Shown here piece by piece: positions 7,845-17,006 of a stretch of DNA of 64,000 nt (position 1 is its first letter; every line of letters starts with the position of its first letter). Under the pieces are notes generated by a model, which ran no database searches, was not told the origin of the DNA, and saw only the letters and a list, made by a program, of their open reading frames with translations. The DNA comes from Pseudomonadota bacterium (GTDB taxonomy: Bacteria > Pseudomonadota > Gammaproteobacteria > Steroidobacterales > Steroidobacteraceae): contig JAFEDU010000002.1 in assembly GCA_018241425.1 (NCBI GenBank), positions 806,001-870,000 of the forward strand. The letters run 5' to 3'. The translations under genes and the position numbers were made by a program.

Positions 7845-9992
7845 ATGGGCGTCGAAGACAGTGTGCGGACCGGAAGAGGCCGCCTGTCGGCCTCAGTGCA
7901 CCTCATGATTTTCTTGATTGTGTCCTCGGCAACCGCCGCGGCCGAGGGTGTCGACTCGCTCGAGACGGTCACCGTCACCGCCACCCGCATCGCGACGTCC
8001 TCGTTCGACATACCGGCGGCGATCAGCACGGTGTCCGTGCAGCAGCTGACCGGCGGCGCCCTTGGTATCAACCTCTCCGACGACATCGGCAGCGTGCCGG
8101 GGCTCCTCGCCCGCAACCGCAACAACTACGCCCAGGATCAGCAGATCTCCATCCGCGGCATCGGTGCCAACTCCACCTTCGGGATCCGGGGCGTGCGCAT
8201 CTACCAGGACGGCATCCCGCAGACCGGCGCGGACGGGCAGGGGCAGGTCTCGCAGTTCAACCTGGACTCGGCGCAGCGCGTCGAGGTGCTGCGCGGACCG
8301 TTCTCGGCGCTCTACGGCAACTCCTCCGGCGGCGTCATCCAGATCTTCAGCGCCGACGGCCGCGAGCCCGACCAGGTGAGCAGCGCCGCCGCCTACGGCA
8401 GCTTCGGCATCTGGCGCGCGGGCCTGGACGCCTCGGGTGCTTCAGGAAACTTCAGCTACAACGCCGACTTCACCCACTTCTCGGTGGACGGCTACCGGCC
8501 GCACAGCAGCGCCGACAACGAGTCCTTCAATGGCAAGTTCGGCTACACGGCTGGCGAGCACGACCGGCTCACGCTGGTCCTGAACGTGGTGTCGCGGCCG
8601 GATGCGCAGGACCCGCTCGGGCTCACCCCGGCCCAGTTCGCCGCCTCGCCGAACGCCGCCGCTCCCGCAGCCCTCCTCTACGACACGCGCAAGGACCTGC
8701 AGCAGCAGCAGGGGGGCCTGATCTGGAACCACGACCTCACCGATACCCAGTCGCTGCAGGTGATGGGCTACTACGGCCACCGCAGCGTGCTGCAGTTCCT
8801 GGCCATCCCCATCTCCGCGCAGGCCGCCCCCGGGAGCTCCGGCGGCGTGGTGGACCTGGACCGCGAGTTCGGGGGCGCCGATGCGCGCTGGGCGCTGAAG
8901 ACCGACCTCCTGGGGATGCCCTTCACCTGGGTGGCCGGCGTGAGCTATGACCGGCAGAACGAGCTGCGCCGCGGCTACAACAACTACGTCGGCACCACGC
9001 TCGGGGTGCAGGGCGACCCGCGCCGCAACGAGAACGACATCACCTACGACATCGACGAGTACACGCAGCTCAGCTGGGACCTGACCTCGCGCCTGTCGGT
9101 CATGGCCGGCATCCGGCACAGCGACGTCAACTTCACCGTCGAGGATCACTACATCACGCCGACCAACGGCGACGACAGCGGCAGCGTCACCTACAGCGCC
9201 GCCACCCCGGTGGCAGGCGTGGTCTTCAAGGCGGCGCACTGGCTCAACTTCTACGCCTCCTACGGCCGCGGCTTCCAGACCCCGCTGGGCTCCGAACTCG
9301 CCTACCGGCCCGACGGGGAATCCGGACCCAATTTCGGCCTCCAGCCGGCGCGCAGCGTCAATACCGAGTTCGGCGCGAAGGCCCAGTGGCAGCCGGACCT
9401 GTACGCGGAGGCCACGCTGTTCCAGACGCTCACCCACGACGAGATCGTGGTCGACACGAACCTGGGCGGGCGTTCCACCTACCAGAACGCGGGCCGCACC
9501 CGGCGCCGGGGCGGTGAGGCCTCCCTCGACTGGCGCGTCACGGGACTGTGGCACCTGCAGCTCGCCTACACCTACGTCGATGCGACCTATACGGACGCCT
9601 ACACCACCTGCACGGCCGCGCCCTGCAGCACGCCCACGGTGCCCGTGCCGGCCGGCAACCTGCTGCCGGGCGTGCCGCGCAGCGACTCGTACGCCGCATT
9701 GCGCTACGGGGCGGACACCGGGCTGCGCGCCATGGCGACCGCGCAGTACGTGAGCAGCGTGCCGGTCAACGACATCAACAGCGTGTTCGCCCCGGCATAC
9801 GCGGTCTTCGGGGCGAGCCTCGGCTGGGGGTCGCACTACGCGCACGGGGACTGGAACGTGTTCCTGCGCGCCAACAACCTCTTCAACCGCCACTACATCG
9901 GCTCGGTCATCGTCGATGACTCGAACGGCCGCTACTTCGAGCCGGCCGGTGGCTTCAACATCCTCGCCGGCGGGGCCGTCAGCTGGCGCTGA
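7845..9992 (+). CDS. TonB-dependent outer-membrane receptor
   Basis: About 715 residues. A signal-peptide-like hydrophobic stretch (about residues 20-34, ending ATAAA) is followed by the TonB-box-like SLETVTVTATR. The plug domain has IRGIGANSTFGIRGVRIYQDGIP and VEVLRGPFSALYGNSSGGVIQI. The rest is a 22-strand-type beta-barrel, with a C-terminal segment containing NLFNRHY. It imports a large or scarce ligand across the outer membrane. Because it sits among catabolic genes rather than siderophore genes, a hydrophobic carbon substrate is plausible (inference). An ATG at 7845 is preferred; a TTG at 7833 only one base after GAGG is the alternative. It converges on the flavoprotein gene. Confidence 0.9.
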   Translation: MGVEDSVRTGRGRLSASVHLMIFLIVSSATAAAEGVDSLETVTVTATRIATSSFDIPAAISTVSVQQLTGGALGINLSDDIGSVPGLLARNRNNYAQDQQISIRGIGANSTFGIRGVRIYQDGIPQTGADGQGQVSQFNLDSAQRVEVLRGPFSALYGNSSGGVIQIFSADGREPDQVSSAAAYGSFGIWRAGLDASGASGNFSYNADFTHFSVDGYRPHSSADNESFNGKFGYTAGEHDRLTLVLNVVSRPDAQDPLGLTPAQFAASPNAAAPAALLYDTRKDLQQQQGGLIWNHDLTDTQSLQVMGYYGHRSVLQFLAIPISAQAAPGSSGGVVDLDREFGGADARWALKTDLLGMPFTWVAGVSYDRQNELRRGYNNYVGTTLGVQGDPRRNENDITYDIDEYTQLSWDLTSRLSVMAGIRHSDVNFTVEDHYITPTNGDDSGSVTYSAATPVAGVVFKAAHWLNFYASYGRGFQTPLGSELAYRPDGESGPNFGLQPARSVNTEFGAKAQWQPDLYAEATLFQTLTHDEIVVDTNLGGRSTYQNAGRTRRRGGEASLDWRVTGLWHLQLAYTYVDATYTDAYTTCTAAPCSTPTVPVPAGNLLPGVPRSDSYAALRYGADTGLRAMATAQYVSSVPVNDINSVFAPAYAVFGASLGWGSHYAHGDWNVFLRANNLFNRHYIGSVIVDDSNGRYFEPAGGFNILAGGAVSWR

Positions 9993-10008
9993 GCGTGGTC
10001 TTGCAGCC

Positions 10009-11697
10009 CTAGGGCGTTCCGAGGGCGTGCCGCGCCGCGATGTAGCCGAAGGTCATCCCGGGTCCCAGCGTCGCTCCCGCGGCGGGGTAGGAGTGGCCCA
10101 TGACGGTGGCGGCCATGTTGCCGCAGGCGTACAGGCCCGGGATCGGCGCCCCCGCGCGGTCCAGCACCTGGGCATGCTCGTTGGTGGCCACCCCGCCGTT
10201 GGTGCCGATGTCGCCCGGGACCACCGGGATCGCGTAGTACGGCGGGGTCTCGATCGCCCGCAGCGTCGGATTGGGTGCGACCCGCGGGTCGCCGTAGTAG
10301 CGGTCGTAGGCGCTCTCGCCGCGCCTGAAGTCCGGGTCGCTGCCGCTGCGCGCAAAACCGTTGAAGCGCGCGACGGTGGCCGCAAGGCGCGCCGGCGGCA
10401 GGCCGAGGCGCGCGGCCAGCGCCTCGAGCGTCCCCTCGCGTACCAGCACCTCGCGTAAATTTCGCGCCTGCAGGCCGTCGGGCAGGTCCGGGATCATCGG
10501 GCCGAGCGGATAGCGGCCGCGCCAGGTGGCATCGAAGATCATGTAGGAGGGGATGGTGCGGGCCTGCGGTGAGTCCTGCCGCAGCATCTCCTGGCCGGCG
10601 ACGTGGTAGGAGGCGGCCTCGTTCATGTACCGCTCGCCGTTGCCGTTCACGATGATGGCGCCGGGCAGGGCGCGCTCGACGGCCATGAGGCGCGCTCGGG
10701 GCTCGCCCGGAAGGCTGAGCGAAGTCCCCCACCAGGCGGAGTCCATGTGGGTCAGCGCGGCCCCGATGCGCTCGGCCGCGAGGATCGCATCCCCGGTGTT
10801 GTTTTCCTGCGAGCCGCTCCAGCGCGGGTCGGGGGACTTGGGCAGGTAGCGCTGCCGCAGCTGCGCGTTGCGCTCGAAGCCGCCCGCCGCCAGCACCACG
10901 GCGCGGGCGGCACGCACGCGCAGCGGCTTGCCGTCACGCTCGATGGCCGCGCCCGTCAGGCGACCATCCTCGAGGATGAGGTCCTGCAGCGGCGCCCGCA
11001 GCCACAAGGGCGTGCCGGTCTGGTTCAAGGACAGCTTGAGACGCCCGAGGAGTGCGTTGCCTAAGGTCATGCGGCGGTCGCGCGCGGAGTGCAGGCGCTG
11101 CGGGAAGTCGAGGTAGTAGTTCCCGAAGACGCTCAGTGCCGTCATCAGCCAGCCGGGCGAACGGAACAGCAGCGTCCCGGTCTCCTCTAGCGTCCAGCTG
11201 ACCCGCCCCAGGAACTGCACCGCCGAATGCGGCGGCCGCAGCCGCTCGAAGTCGGGGCCTAGGTCGCTTGCGTGCAGCGGCAGCGCCTCGAGCGAACGCC
11301 ACCCGGTCTTGCCGCCGGGCAGCTCCGGGTGATAGTCGGCGTACGGGTGCGCCCGCATCCGCACCTGGGTGTGGGCCTCGAGCCAGGCCACCATCTCGCG
11401 CCCGGTGCGCACGAAGGCCCAGATGCGCGCGTCCGGGATGTCCGGGTCGGTGAGCGCGCGCACGTACTGGAACGCTTCCTCCGGCGAGTCGGCGTGGCCC
11501 TGGGCAAGCGCCTGCGCGGTGGCCGGGATCCAGATGACCCCGCCGGAGGTCGCCGACGTGCCCCCGTACAGCTCGCTCTTCTCGACCACGAGCGTGCGTG
11601 CGCCGCCCGAGGCGGCGACGACCGCGGCGGTGAGCGCCGCGGCCCCCGAGCCGACCACGAGCACGTCGGTCTCGACGTCCCAGGCGGGCGCATTCAT
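10009..11697 (-). CDS. FAD-dependent oxidoreductase, 3-ketosteroid dehydrogenase (KstD)-like
   Basis: A 562-residue flavoprotein of the fumarate reductase/3-ketosteroid dehydrogenase superfamily. The N-terminal dinucleotide motif GSGAAALTAA precedes YGGTSATSGGVIWIP, typical of KstD-like enzymes. Near the C-terminus, PYYAIPVVPGDIGTNGG keeps the Tyr and Gly pair that act in delta-1-dehydrogenation of 3-ketosteroids (Tyr487 and Gly491 in the Rhodococcus enzyme), and LGPGMTFGYIAA closes the FAD site. A steroid-like or other cyclic ketone substrate is therefore possible, though the superfamily is broad. The gene lies 24 bases downstream of cofGH on the same strand, so its mRNA probably also carries the first F420 biosynthesis step. 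Confidence 0.86.
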   Translation of the reverse strand: MNAPAWDVETDVLVVGSGAAALTAAVVAASGGARTLVVEKSELYGGTSATSGGVIWIPATAQALAQGHADSPEEAFQYVRALTDPDIPDARIWAFVRTGREMVAWLEAHTQVRMRAHPYADYHPELPGGKTGWRSLEALPLHASDLGPDFERLRPPHSAVQFLGRVSWTLEETGTLLFRSPGWLMTALSVFGNYYLDFPQRLHSARDRRMTLGNALLGRLKLSLNQTGTPLWLRAPLQDLILEDGRLTGAAIERDGKPLRVRAARAVVLAAGGFERNAQLRQRYLPKSPDPRWSGSQENNTGDAILAAERIGAALTHMDSAWWGTSLSLPGEPRARLMAVERALPGAIIVNGNGERYMNEAASYHVAGQEMLRQDSPQARTIPSYMIFDATWRGRYPLGPMIPDLPDGLQARNLREVLVREGTLEALAARLGLPPARLAATVARFNGFARSGSDPDFRRGESAYDRYYGDPRVAPNPTLRAIETPPYYAIPVVPGDIGTNGGVATNEHAQVLDRAGAPIPGLYACGNMAATVMGHSYPAAGATLGPGMTFGYIAARHALGTP

Positions 11698-11721
11698 GGC
11701 GGGTGGGGCTGCGCGGCCGGG

Positions 11722-14112
11722 CTAGCCGGCAGGCGCGAGCGCGGCGCGGCGGCGACCGCCCGGGGCGCCGGCGATGCGGCGGTAGAGCGTGGTGCGCTGG
11801 CGTGCGGGGCGCCCGCGCTCCGCGGCGAGCGCCTGGATCCGGGCGGCGTCGAACTCCTGGCCGTTGACCCCACCCGCGGCGCGCGTGATCGACTCGTTCA
11901 TGAGCGTGCCGCCCAGGTCGTTGGCGCCGCAGTCGAGCGCCAGCGCCGCTCCGTCCGCGCCCATCTTCACCCAGGAGGTCTGGATGTTCGGGATGTGCGG
12001 GTGAAGCGCGAGGCGCGCCACGGCGTGCATGAGCAGCGCCTCGCGCAGCGTGGGGCCGGAGCGGGCGCGGCCCTGGCGCCACAGCGGCGCTTCCATGTGG
12101 ACGAAGGGCAGCGGCACGAACTCGGTGAAGCCACCGGTCTCGCGCTGCAGGTCGCGCACGGCGAGCAGGTGCCGCGCCCAGTGCGTCGGCGAGTCGACAT
12201 GGCCGAACATGATGGTGGCGGTGCTTTTCAGTCCCTGCGCATGGGCCGCGCGCATGACCTCGAGCCATTCCGCGGTCGTGAGCTTGTCCGGGCAGATGAC
12301 CTGCCTTACCTCGTCGTCCAGGATCTCGGCCGCGGTGCCCGGCAGCGTCGACAGCCCGGCTGCGCGCAGGTCGCTCAAGAAACTGGCGAGCGACAACCCG
12401 AGCGTGCGTGCCCCGTGGGTGATCTCGAGCGGCGAGAAGGCATGCACGTGCATGTCCGGGCAGGCGCCCTTCACCGCGGCCACGATCTCGAGGTAGGTGT
12501 TGCCGGTGTAGTCCGGGTGGATGCCGCCCTGCAGGCACACCTCGGTGGCACCGGCGGCCGCGGCTTCGCGGGTGCGGCGCGCGATCTCGTCCAAGTCCAG
12601 CCGGTAGGCCGGGCCGCGCAGGCTGCGGGCGCTGCGGCCCTTGGAGAAGGCGCAGAAGCCGCAGTGGTAGAGGCAGATGTTCGTGTAGTTGATGTTGCGG
12701 TTGACGACGTAGGTGACTTCCTCGCCCGCCACGTCCGCGCGCAGCCGGTCGGCCGCGTGCACGACCGCCTGGAAGTCCGGGCCGCGCGCGCTGAAGAGCG
12801 CGGCGACCTCAGGTTCAGTGAGCCCCCCGCCCGTGCGTGCGCGGCGCAGGAGGGCATGGAGCGGATCGCCGCGCCGGGGGCGGACACCGCTAGCGGTGCG
12901 GACGGCCTGCGCCTCGGGCAGGGGAGCCGCCGTGCCCGCGCCGGCGTACCAGTCGGCCGGATGTGCGCAGCCGTCGGCGTCCGTGAGCCTCAGGACCTTC
13001 GGGACCAGCGCCGCATCGACCCAGCGCTGCGGCTCGCGTGCATAGGCGGGCGTCAGCGCGAGGCGCTCGGCGAGCTCCCGGCCCGCTGCCGCGGTGTCGC
13101 GCGCCAGGGCTGCCAGGTGCGGCCAGGGCGCCTCGGGATTCACATGATCGGGAGTCACCGGGGACACGCCGCCCCAGTCGTTCACCCCGGCGCCGACGAG
13201 GGCGGCGAGGTCCGCGGGCCGCAGGTTCGGCGGGGCCTGCAGCGACATGCCGGCGCCGAAGATGAGCCGCGCCACGGCCACGGTCCACAGCTGCTCCTCG
13301 AGCGAGGGCTCGGCGGCACCGGCCATGCGCGTGCCGGGCTTGGCGCGGAAATTCTGCAGGATGAGTTCCTGCAGGTGCCCGTGGCGGGCGTGCAGCCGGC
13401 GCAGGGCGAAGAGCGACTCGAGCCGCTCGCGGCGCGTCTCGCCGATCCCGATCAGGAGCCCCGTAGTGAAGGGGATGCGCAGGGCACCCGCCTCGTCCAG
13501 GGTCCTGAGGCGCAGCGCCGGGGCCTTGTCGGGGGAGCCGAAGTGCGCCCCGCCGCGCAGCGTGAGCCGCTCGCTCGCACTCTCGAGCATGAGTCCCATC
13601 GACACCGAGACGGGCCGCAGCGCCTGGAGGTCGGCGGCCGTCATCACCCCGGGGTTGAGGTGCGGGAGGAGCCCGGTCTCGCGCAGCACCAGGTCCGCGC
13701 AGTGCCTCAGGTAATCGAGCGTGGTCGCAAAGCCCAGGGTGGCGAGCGCCCGGCGCGCGGCCGCGTAGCGCAGTTCCGGCTTGTCGCCGAGGGTGAACAG
13801 GGCCTCCCGGCAGCCGGCACGCACGCCGGCGCGCGCGATCTCGAGCACCGCCTCCGGCGCCAGGTACGGGGAGGCGAGCCGCCGCGGCGCCTGTGCGAAC
13901 GTGCAGTAGTGGCACACGTCGCGGCACAACTGCGTGAGCGGGATGAACACCTTGCGCGAGTAGGTGACGGTGCGGCCGAAGCCGGCGCGCGTCAGCGCCT
14001 GCGCTGCGGGCACGAGCGCGGCGGCGGGCGCGGCCTCCAGGGCAAGCGCGGCCGCCTCGTCCGGTGCAGTCCCGTGCGCGGCGGCGGTCAGGATGTCGTT
14101 GAGCGGGGTCAC
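11722..14112 (-). CDS. cofGH: FO synthase, fused CofG-CofH (FbiC-type)
   Basis: A 796-residue fusion of two radical-SAM enzymes that makes the F420 chromophore FO from tyrosine and 5-amino-6-ribitylaminouracil. The CofG half (about 1-360) carries the cluster motif CRDVCHYC (C63, C67, C70); the CofH half (about 400-796) carries CLYHCGFC (C480, C484, C487). Both triads are complete. Archaea usually encode CofG and CofH separately, while actinobacteria use this fusion, so an actinobacterial-type origin is plausible. The start is GTG at 14112, with no strong Shine-Dalgarno sequence. The KstD-like gene follows 24 bases later. Base composition matches its neighbours, giving no sign of recent transfer. 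Confidence 0.96.
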   Translation of the reverse strand: MTPLNDILTAAAHGTAPDEAAALALEAAPAAALVPAAQALTRAGFGRTVTYSRKVFIPLTQLCRDVCHYCTFAQAPRRLASPYLAPEAVLEIARAGVRAGCREALFTLGDKPELRYAAARRALATLGFATTLDYLRHCADLVLRETGLLPHLNPGVMTAADLQALRPVSVSMGLMLESASERLTLRGGAHFGSPDKAPALRLRTLDEAGALRIPFTTGLLIGIGETRRERLESLFALRRLHARHGHLQELILQNFRAKPGTRMAGAAEPSLEEQLWTVAVARLIFGAGMSLQAPPNLRPADLAALVGAGVNDWGGVSPVTPDHVNPEAPWPHLAALARDTAAAGRELAERLALTPAYAREPQRWVDAALVPKVLRLTDADGCAHPADWYAGAGTAAPLPEAQAVRTASGVRPRRGDPLHALLRRARTGGGLTEPEVAALFSARGPDFQAVVHAADRLRADVAGEEVTYVVNRNINYTNICLYHCGFCAFSKGRSARSLRGPAYRLDLDEIARRTREAAAAGATEVCLQGGIHPDYTGNTYLEIVAAVKGACPDMHVHAFSPLEITHGARTLGLSLASFLSDLRAAGLSTLPGTAAEILDDEVRQVICPDKLTTAEWLEVMRAAHAQGLKSTATIMFGHVDSPTHWARHLLAVRDLQRETGGFTEFVPLPFVHMEAPLWRQGRARSGPTLREALLMHAVARLALHPHIPNIQTSWVKMGADGAALALDCGANDLGGTLMNESITRAAGGVNGQEFDAARIQALAAERGRPARQRTTLYRRIAGAPGGRRRAALAPAG

Positions 14113-14138
14113 TCGTGCGAGTTGGGGATGTGCCCGGA

Positions 14139-14158
14139 GAGCCAGTGGCTATGATACG
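14139..14158. promoter_or_regulatory. Shared F420-locus promoter motif, copy 1 (cofGH / NTF2-like)
   Basis: The 20 bases GAGCCAGTGGCTATGATACG contain an AGCC-n3-GGCT inverted repeat running into TATGAT, a -10-like box for the plus-strand NTF2-like gene. Read on the minus strand the same site offers TATCAT for cofGH. Fifteen of the 20 bases match the copy at 18582-18601, which occupies the equivalent divergent gap of the other cof operon. Confidence 0.5.
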
Positions 14159-14229
14159 CGGGCGGAAGCGGCCGGTGCGCCGGGCCGCGGCAGGATCGAG
14201 TGGTAGTCCAAAAGGGGGAGCGACAGACG

Positions 14230-14661
14230 ATGAAACCCGAAGTAGTCCGCAACGTGCTCGAGTCCTACATGCGCGCCTGGGCGACCGGGGACAAGGCGCT
14301 GCTCCTGTCGCTGTTCGCGCCCGACTGCGAGTGGAGCGACCCGGTGGGTACGCCCCCGTTCAAGGGCCTGGAGGGCGTGGGCCGCTTCTGGGACTTCGCG
14401 CACCAGGACACCACGCGGACCATGTCGCCCAAGATCCACCGCATCGTGGTGTGCGCGAACGAGGGCATCCTCAACTTCACCATGCAGGTGCGCGTGCCGG
14501 CGAAGAACCAGGGGCTGGACCTCAACATCGTCGACCGCTTCGTGCTCAACGAGCAGGGCAAGATCCGCACCGCGCAGGCCTACTGGGACACGGGGAGCCT
14601 GTCGGTGCCGCCGGGACTGGAGGGCTTCGCGCCCAACATCGACGAGGCCTACGACAAGTAG
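14230..14661 (+). CDS. SnoaL/ketosteroid isomerase-like protein
   Basis: A 143-residue NTF2-fold protein. The N-terminal VVRNVLESYMRAWATGDKA and LFAPDCEWSDPVG are typical of the ketosteroid-isomerase-like branch, and the C-terminal KIRTAQAYWDTGSL matches SnoaL proteins. Members isomerise ketosteroids or catalyse aldol and dehydration chemistry; the Asp in CEWSDP occupies a position often catalytic, but no substrate can be named. ATG 14230 follows GGGGGAG by nine bases and is preferred over an in-frame GTG at 14200. It is divergent from cofGH and lies between the two cof operons, so it probably belongs to the F420-linked pathway. Confidence 0.85.
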   Translation: MKPEVVRNVLESYMRAWATGDKALLLSLFAPDCEWSDPVGTPPFKGLEGVGRFWDFAHQDTTRTMSPKIHRIVVCANEGILNFTMQVRVPAKNQGLDLNIVDRFVLNEQGKIRTAQAYWDTGSLSVPPGLEGFAPNIDEAYDK

Positions 14662-14692
14662 CGCCGGGGGTCGCGCATGCGCGGCCCGCTCG

Positions 14693-15292
14693 TCACCGCA
14701 GGAACGCGTAGCGCGGATCGCCGCGCATCGTGAGCGCCTCGACGTCCCGCGGCTCGTCGACGTCGAACGCAAGTCCCGGGCGGCGCACGACGTGGCAGGC
14801 AAGCCCGGCGGCCTCGGCCTGCGCGAGGTGGCGCGCCAGGCTTCCGGGGCCGAACTCGAAGCGGAAGTCCGCATCCGCGGGCAGGCACAGCGCGTTGGTC
14901 CCGGTGCCGGCATGATCCGGTGCGATGGCGAGGCCGCCGCGGGCTTCCTGGATCAGCGCGGTCACGTCCTGTGCGGTCAGGAGCGGCAGGTCCGCGAAGA
15001 CCACGGCGAGCTGTGATACGCCGGACCTTCGCAGCGCAGATCTTGCGTACTCGAGCGCGGCATTGAGGTCGCGCCCGCCATCCAGGACGAGGGTCGCCCG
15101 TTCCGGCAGCGCGCGCGGCTCCGGGGAGAGCACCCGGACCTGCGATACCCCGGGGCTTGCGAAGATGGCGCCGAGCACCTGCGACAGCATCGTCTCGATG
15201 AGCTGCACCCGCACCGGCTCGGACAGTACCGCGGCCAGGCGCTGCTTGCCGGCGCCCGGGGCCTTCACCGGGACCAGTACGGCGCTCGTCAT
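14693..15292 (-). CDS. cofC: 2-phospho-L-lactate (or PEP) guanylyltransferase CofC/FbiD
   Basis: A 199-residue nucleotidyltransferase that joins GMP to a phosphorylated C3 acid, giving the activated side chain of F420. The start VLVPVKAPGAGKQRL is the GTP-binding loop of CofC. VFADLPLLTAQDV holds the catalytic Asp region, and FEFGPGSLARHLAQAEAAG is the conserved C-terminal segment. Archaeal CofC uses 2-phospholactate, mycobacterial FbiD phosphoenolpyruvate and a Paraburkholderia enzyme 3-phosphoglycerate; the substrate cannot be read here. The ATG overlaps the cofD stop by four bases, fixing the start. It is the last gene of the SDR-npdG-cofE-cofD-cofC run. Confidence 0.94.
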   Translation of the reverse strand: MTSAVLVPVKAPGAGKQRLAAVLSEPVRVQLIETMLSQVLGAIFASPGVSQVRVLSPEPRALPERATLVLDGGRDLNAALEYARSALRRSGVSQLAVVFADLPLLTAQDVTALIQEARGGLAIAPDHAGTGTNALCLPADADFRFEFGPGSLARHLAQAEAAGLACHVVRRPGLAFDVDEPRDVEALTMRGDPRYAFLR

Positions 15293-16236
15293 CCGGGGGA
15301 GAGGCGCGAGGCGAAGCCGAGCACCTCGCGCGCCAGCTGCTCCCGGTCCCCGAGGCTTACCATGAGTGTTTTGCACACGTGGACCGGCACCGGGATGTGC
15401 GCGGCGAGCCCGGCGTCGGCCTCGTCCAGCACGAGCGCATCGATCACGTCGGCGTAGTGCGCGGCAATGGCGCGTGCCGACAGCTCGACGCCGAGCTCCT
15501 GCATGATCTTCGCCGTCGGGCCCTTCACGGCGCGGCTGCCGACCAGGGGACTGACGGCGATCACCGGGACCCGCGCCTGCTCCAGGAGCTGGCGCATTCC
15601 CGGCACTGCGAGGATCGGGTCGATGGAGAGGTAGGGGTTGGAAGGACAGATCACGATCGCCGCGAGGGAGTCGGCCGTCAGTGCCTCGACCGCGGCCGGG
15701 GCCGCCCGCGCGGCATCGGCGCCGGCGAAGCGCACGCCGGTGAGCGCCGGCGCGCAGCGCTGGCGCACGAAGTAGTCCTGGAAGGCGAGCTCGCCCGCGG
15801 CCGTCAGGACGCGCGTGCGCACGGGAGACTCGGACATGGGGACGACCGCGGCGCCGATCCCGAACCGCCGCGCCACGTCCGCGATGATGGTGGTGAGGGA
15901 TTCGCCGGCGGCGAGGCGCCGCGTGCGCTCGACGTGCAGCGCCAGGTCCCCGTCACCGAGCCGGAACCAGCTCTCCCCGCCCAGGGTCTCGAGCACGCGC
16001 ATGAACGTCCAGGTCTCGTCCGCGCGTCCCCAGCCGAGTTCGGGGTTGGCAAGCCCGCCCAGGGTGTAGAGCGTCGTGTCGAGGTCCGGGCAGATCATAA
16101 GCCCCAGGTGCTCGAAGTCATCGCCGGTGTTGACGACCACGGTGAGCGCGCCGGGGGGCAGCACGCGCGTGAGCCCCAGTGCGAGCTTCGCGCCCCCGAT
16201 GCCGCCGGACAGTGCCACGATCGTGCGCGCGCTCAC
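15289..16236 (-). CDS. cofD: 2-phospho-L-lactate transferase CofD/FbiA
   Basis: A 315-residue enzyme that transfers the phospho-C3-acid from its GDP-activated form to FO, making (dehydro)F420-0. The N-terminus ALSGGIGGAKLALGL is the family signature and substrate loop. NTGDDFEHLGLMICPDLDTT is the conserved metal and FO-binding segment, and ICPSNPYLSIDPILAVPG lies near the middle. The length is normal. It overlaps cofE upstream and cofC downstream by four bases each, so translation of the three is likely coupled and the starts are secure. Confidence 0.96.
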   Translation of the reverse strand: MSARTIVALSGGIGGAKLALGLTRVLPPGALTVVVNTGDDFEHLGLMICPDLDTTLYTLGGLANPELGWGRADETWTFMRVLETLGGESWFRLGDGDLALHVERTRRLAAGESLTTIIADVARRFGIGAAVVPMSESPVRTRVLTAAGELAFQDYFVRQRCAPALTGVRFAGADAARAAPAAVEALTADSLAAIVICPSNPYLSIDPILAVPGMRQLLEQARVPVIAVSPLVGSRAVKGPTAKIMQELGVELSARAIAAHYADVIDALVLDEADAGLAAHIPVPVHVCKTLMVSLGDREQLAREVLGFASRLSPG

Positions 16237-17006
16237 CGGAACAGGTCCTCGTCCAGCGAGCGCAGCAGGGTGCGCGCGGGATTGTCCGGTGCCGTGAAGG
16301 CCAGGCCCCGGATGAGTACCGCCGGCTGGCCCTCGGCCGCTTCCCCGCTCAGGAGCCCGGCCGCGGCCGCGAGTGCGTCGGCCAGGGCGACCTCGGTCAC
16401 CTCCAGCGGCCGGCCGGCGCGGTCACGCTCGCCGCGGCGATTGAGGAGGGCGGGCAGGCCGGCCGCGCCGAGCGCGATGTTCACGACGCCGCGGCGCCAC
16501 GGGCGCCCGAAACTGTCGCTCACGATGACGGCGGGCGCGACGGCGAACCTCGCGGCAAGGGTGGCGTGCAGCGCGGCCGCGGTGCCGTCCGGGTCCTCGG
16601 GCAGGAGCAGCACGCGCTCGGCGCCGTCCGCGCCCAGGTTGGAGCGGTCGATCCCGGCATTGGCCATCACGAACCCGAGCCGGTGCCGCACGATCAGCAC
16701 GTCGCGCCGCGCGCGGACCACCTCGGTGGACTCACGCAGCACGAGCTCAACGAGGCGGGCGTCCTTGCCGGTGAGGGCCGAAAGCTCGAGCGCGCGCGCC
16801 CCCGGGGAGATCCCGGCGAGCGCGACATAGCGCCCCTGTGCCTTGGAGACGATCTTCTGCGCGACGACCATGACGTCGCCGCGTTCGGGCGCGATCGCTG
16901 CTGCCCTCAGTCCGTCCGCCAGCACCCCGGCCAGATCGCATCCCGGCAGGACCTCGGGAATGCCAGGCAGGGCGGTGAGGGTCAGCGAGCGTGGGGCGCC
17001 GCTCAT
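16233..17006 (-). CDS. cofE: Coenzyme F420-0:L-glutamate ligase CofE
   Basis: A 257-residue ligase adding gamma-linked glutamates to F420-0 with GTP. The family start LTALPGIPEVLPGCDLAGVL is present, as are GDVMVVAQKIVSKAQG and VIVSDSFGRPWRRG, residues of the GTP and metal site. The length fits a stand-alone archaeal-type CofE. The C-terminal nitroreductase-like domain of actinobacterial FbiB is absent. The ATG at 17006 overlaps the npdG stop by four bases; although the frame stays open further upstream, homology begins at this ATG. It is third in the SDR-npdG-cofE-cofD-cofC unit. Confidence 0.94.
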   Translation of the reverse strand: MSGAPRSLTLTALPGIPEVLPGCDLAGVLADGLRAAAIAPERGDVMVVAQKIVSKAQGRYVALAGISPGARALELSALTGKDARLVELVLRESTEVVRARRDVLIVRHRLGFVMANAGIDRSNLGADGAERVLLLPEDPDGTAAALHATLAARFAVAPAVIVSDSFGRPWRRGVVNIALGAAGLPALLNRRGERDRAGRPLEVTEVALADALAAAAGLLSGEAAEGQPAVLIRGLAFTAPDNPARTLLRSLDEDLFR

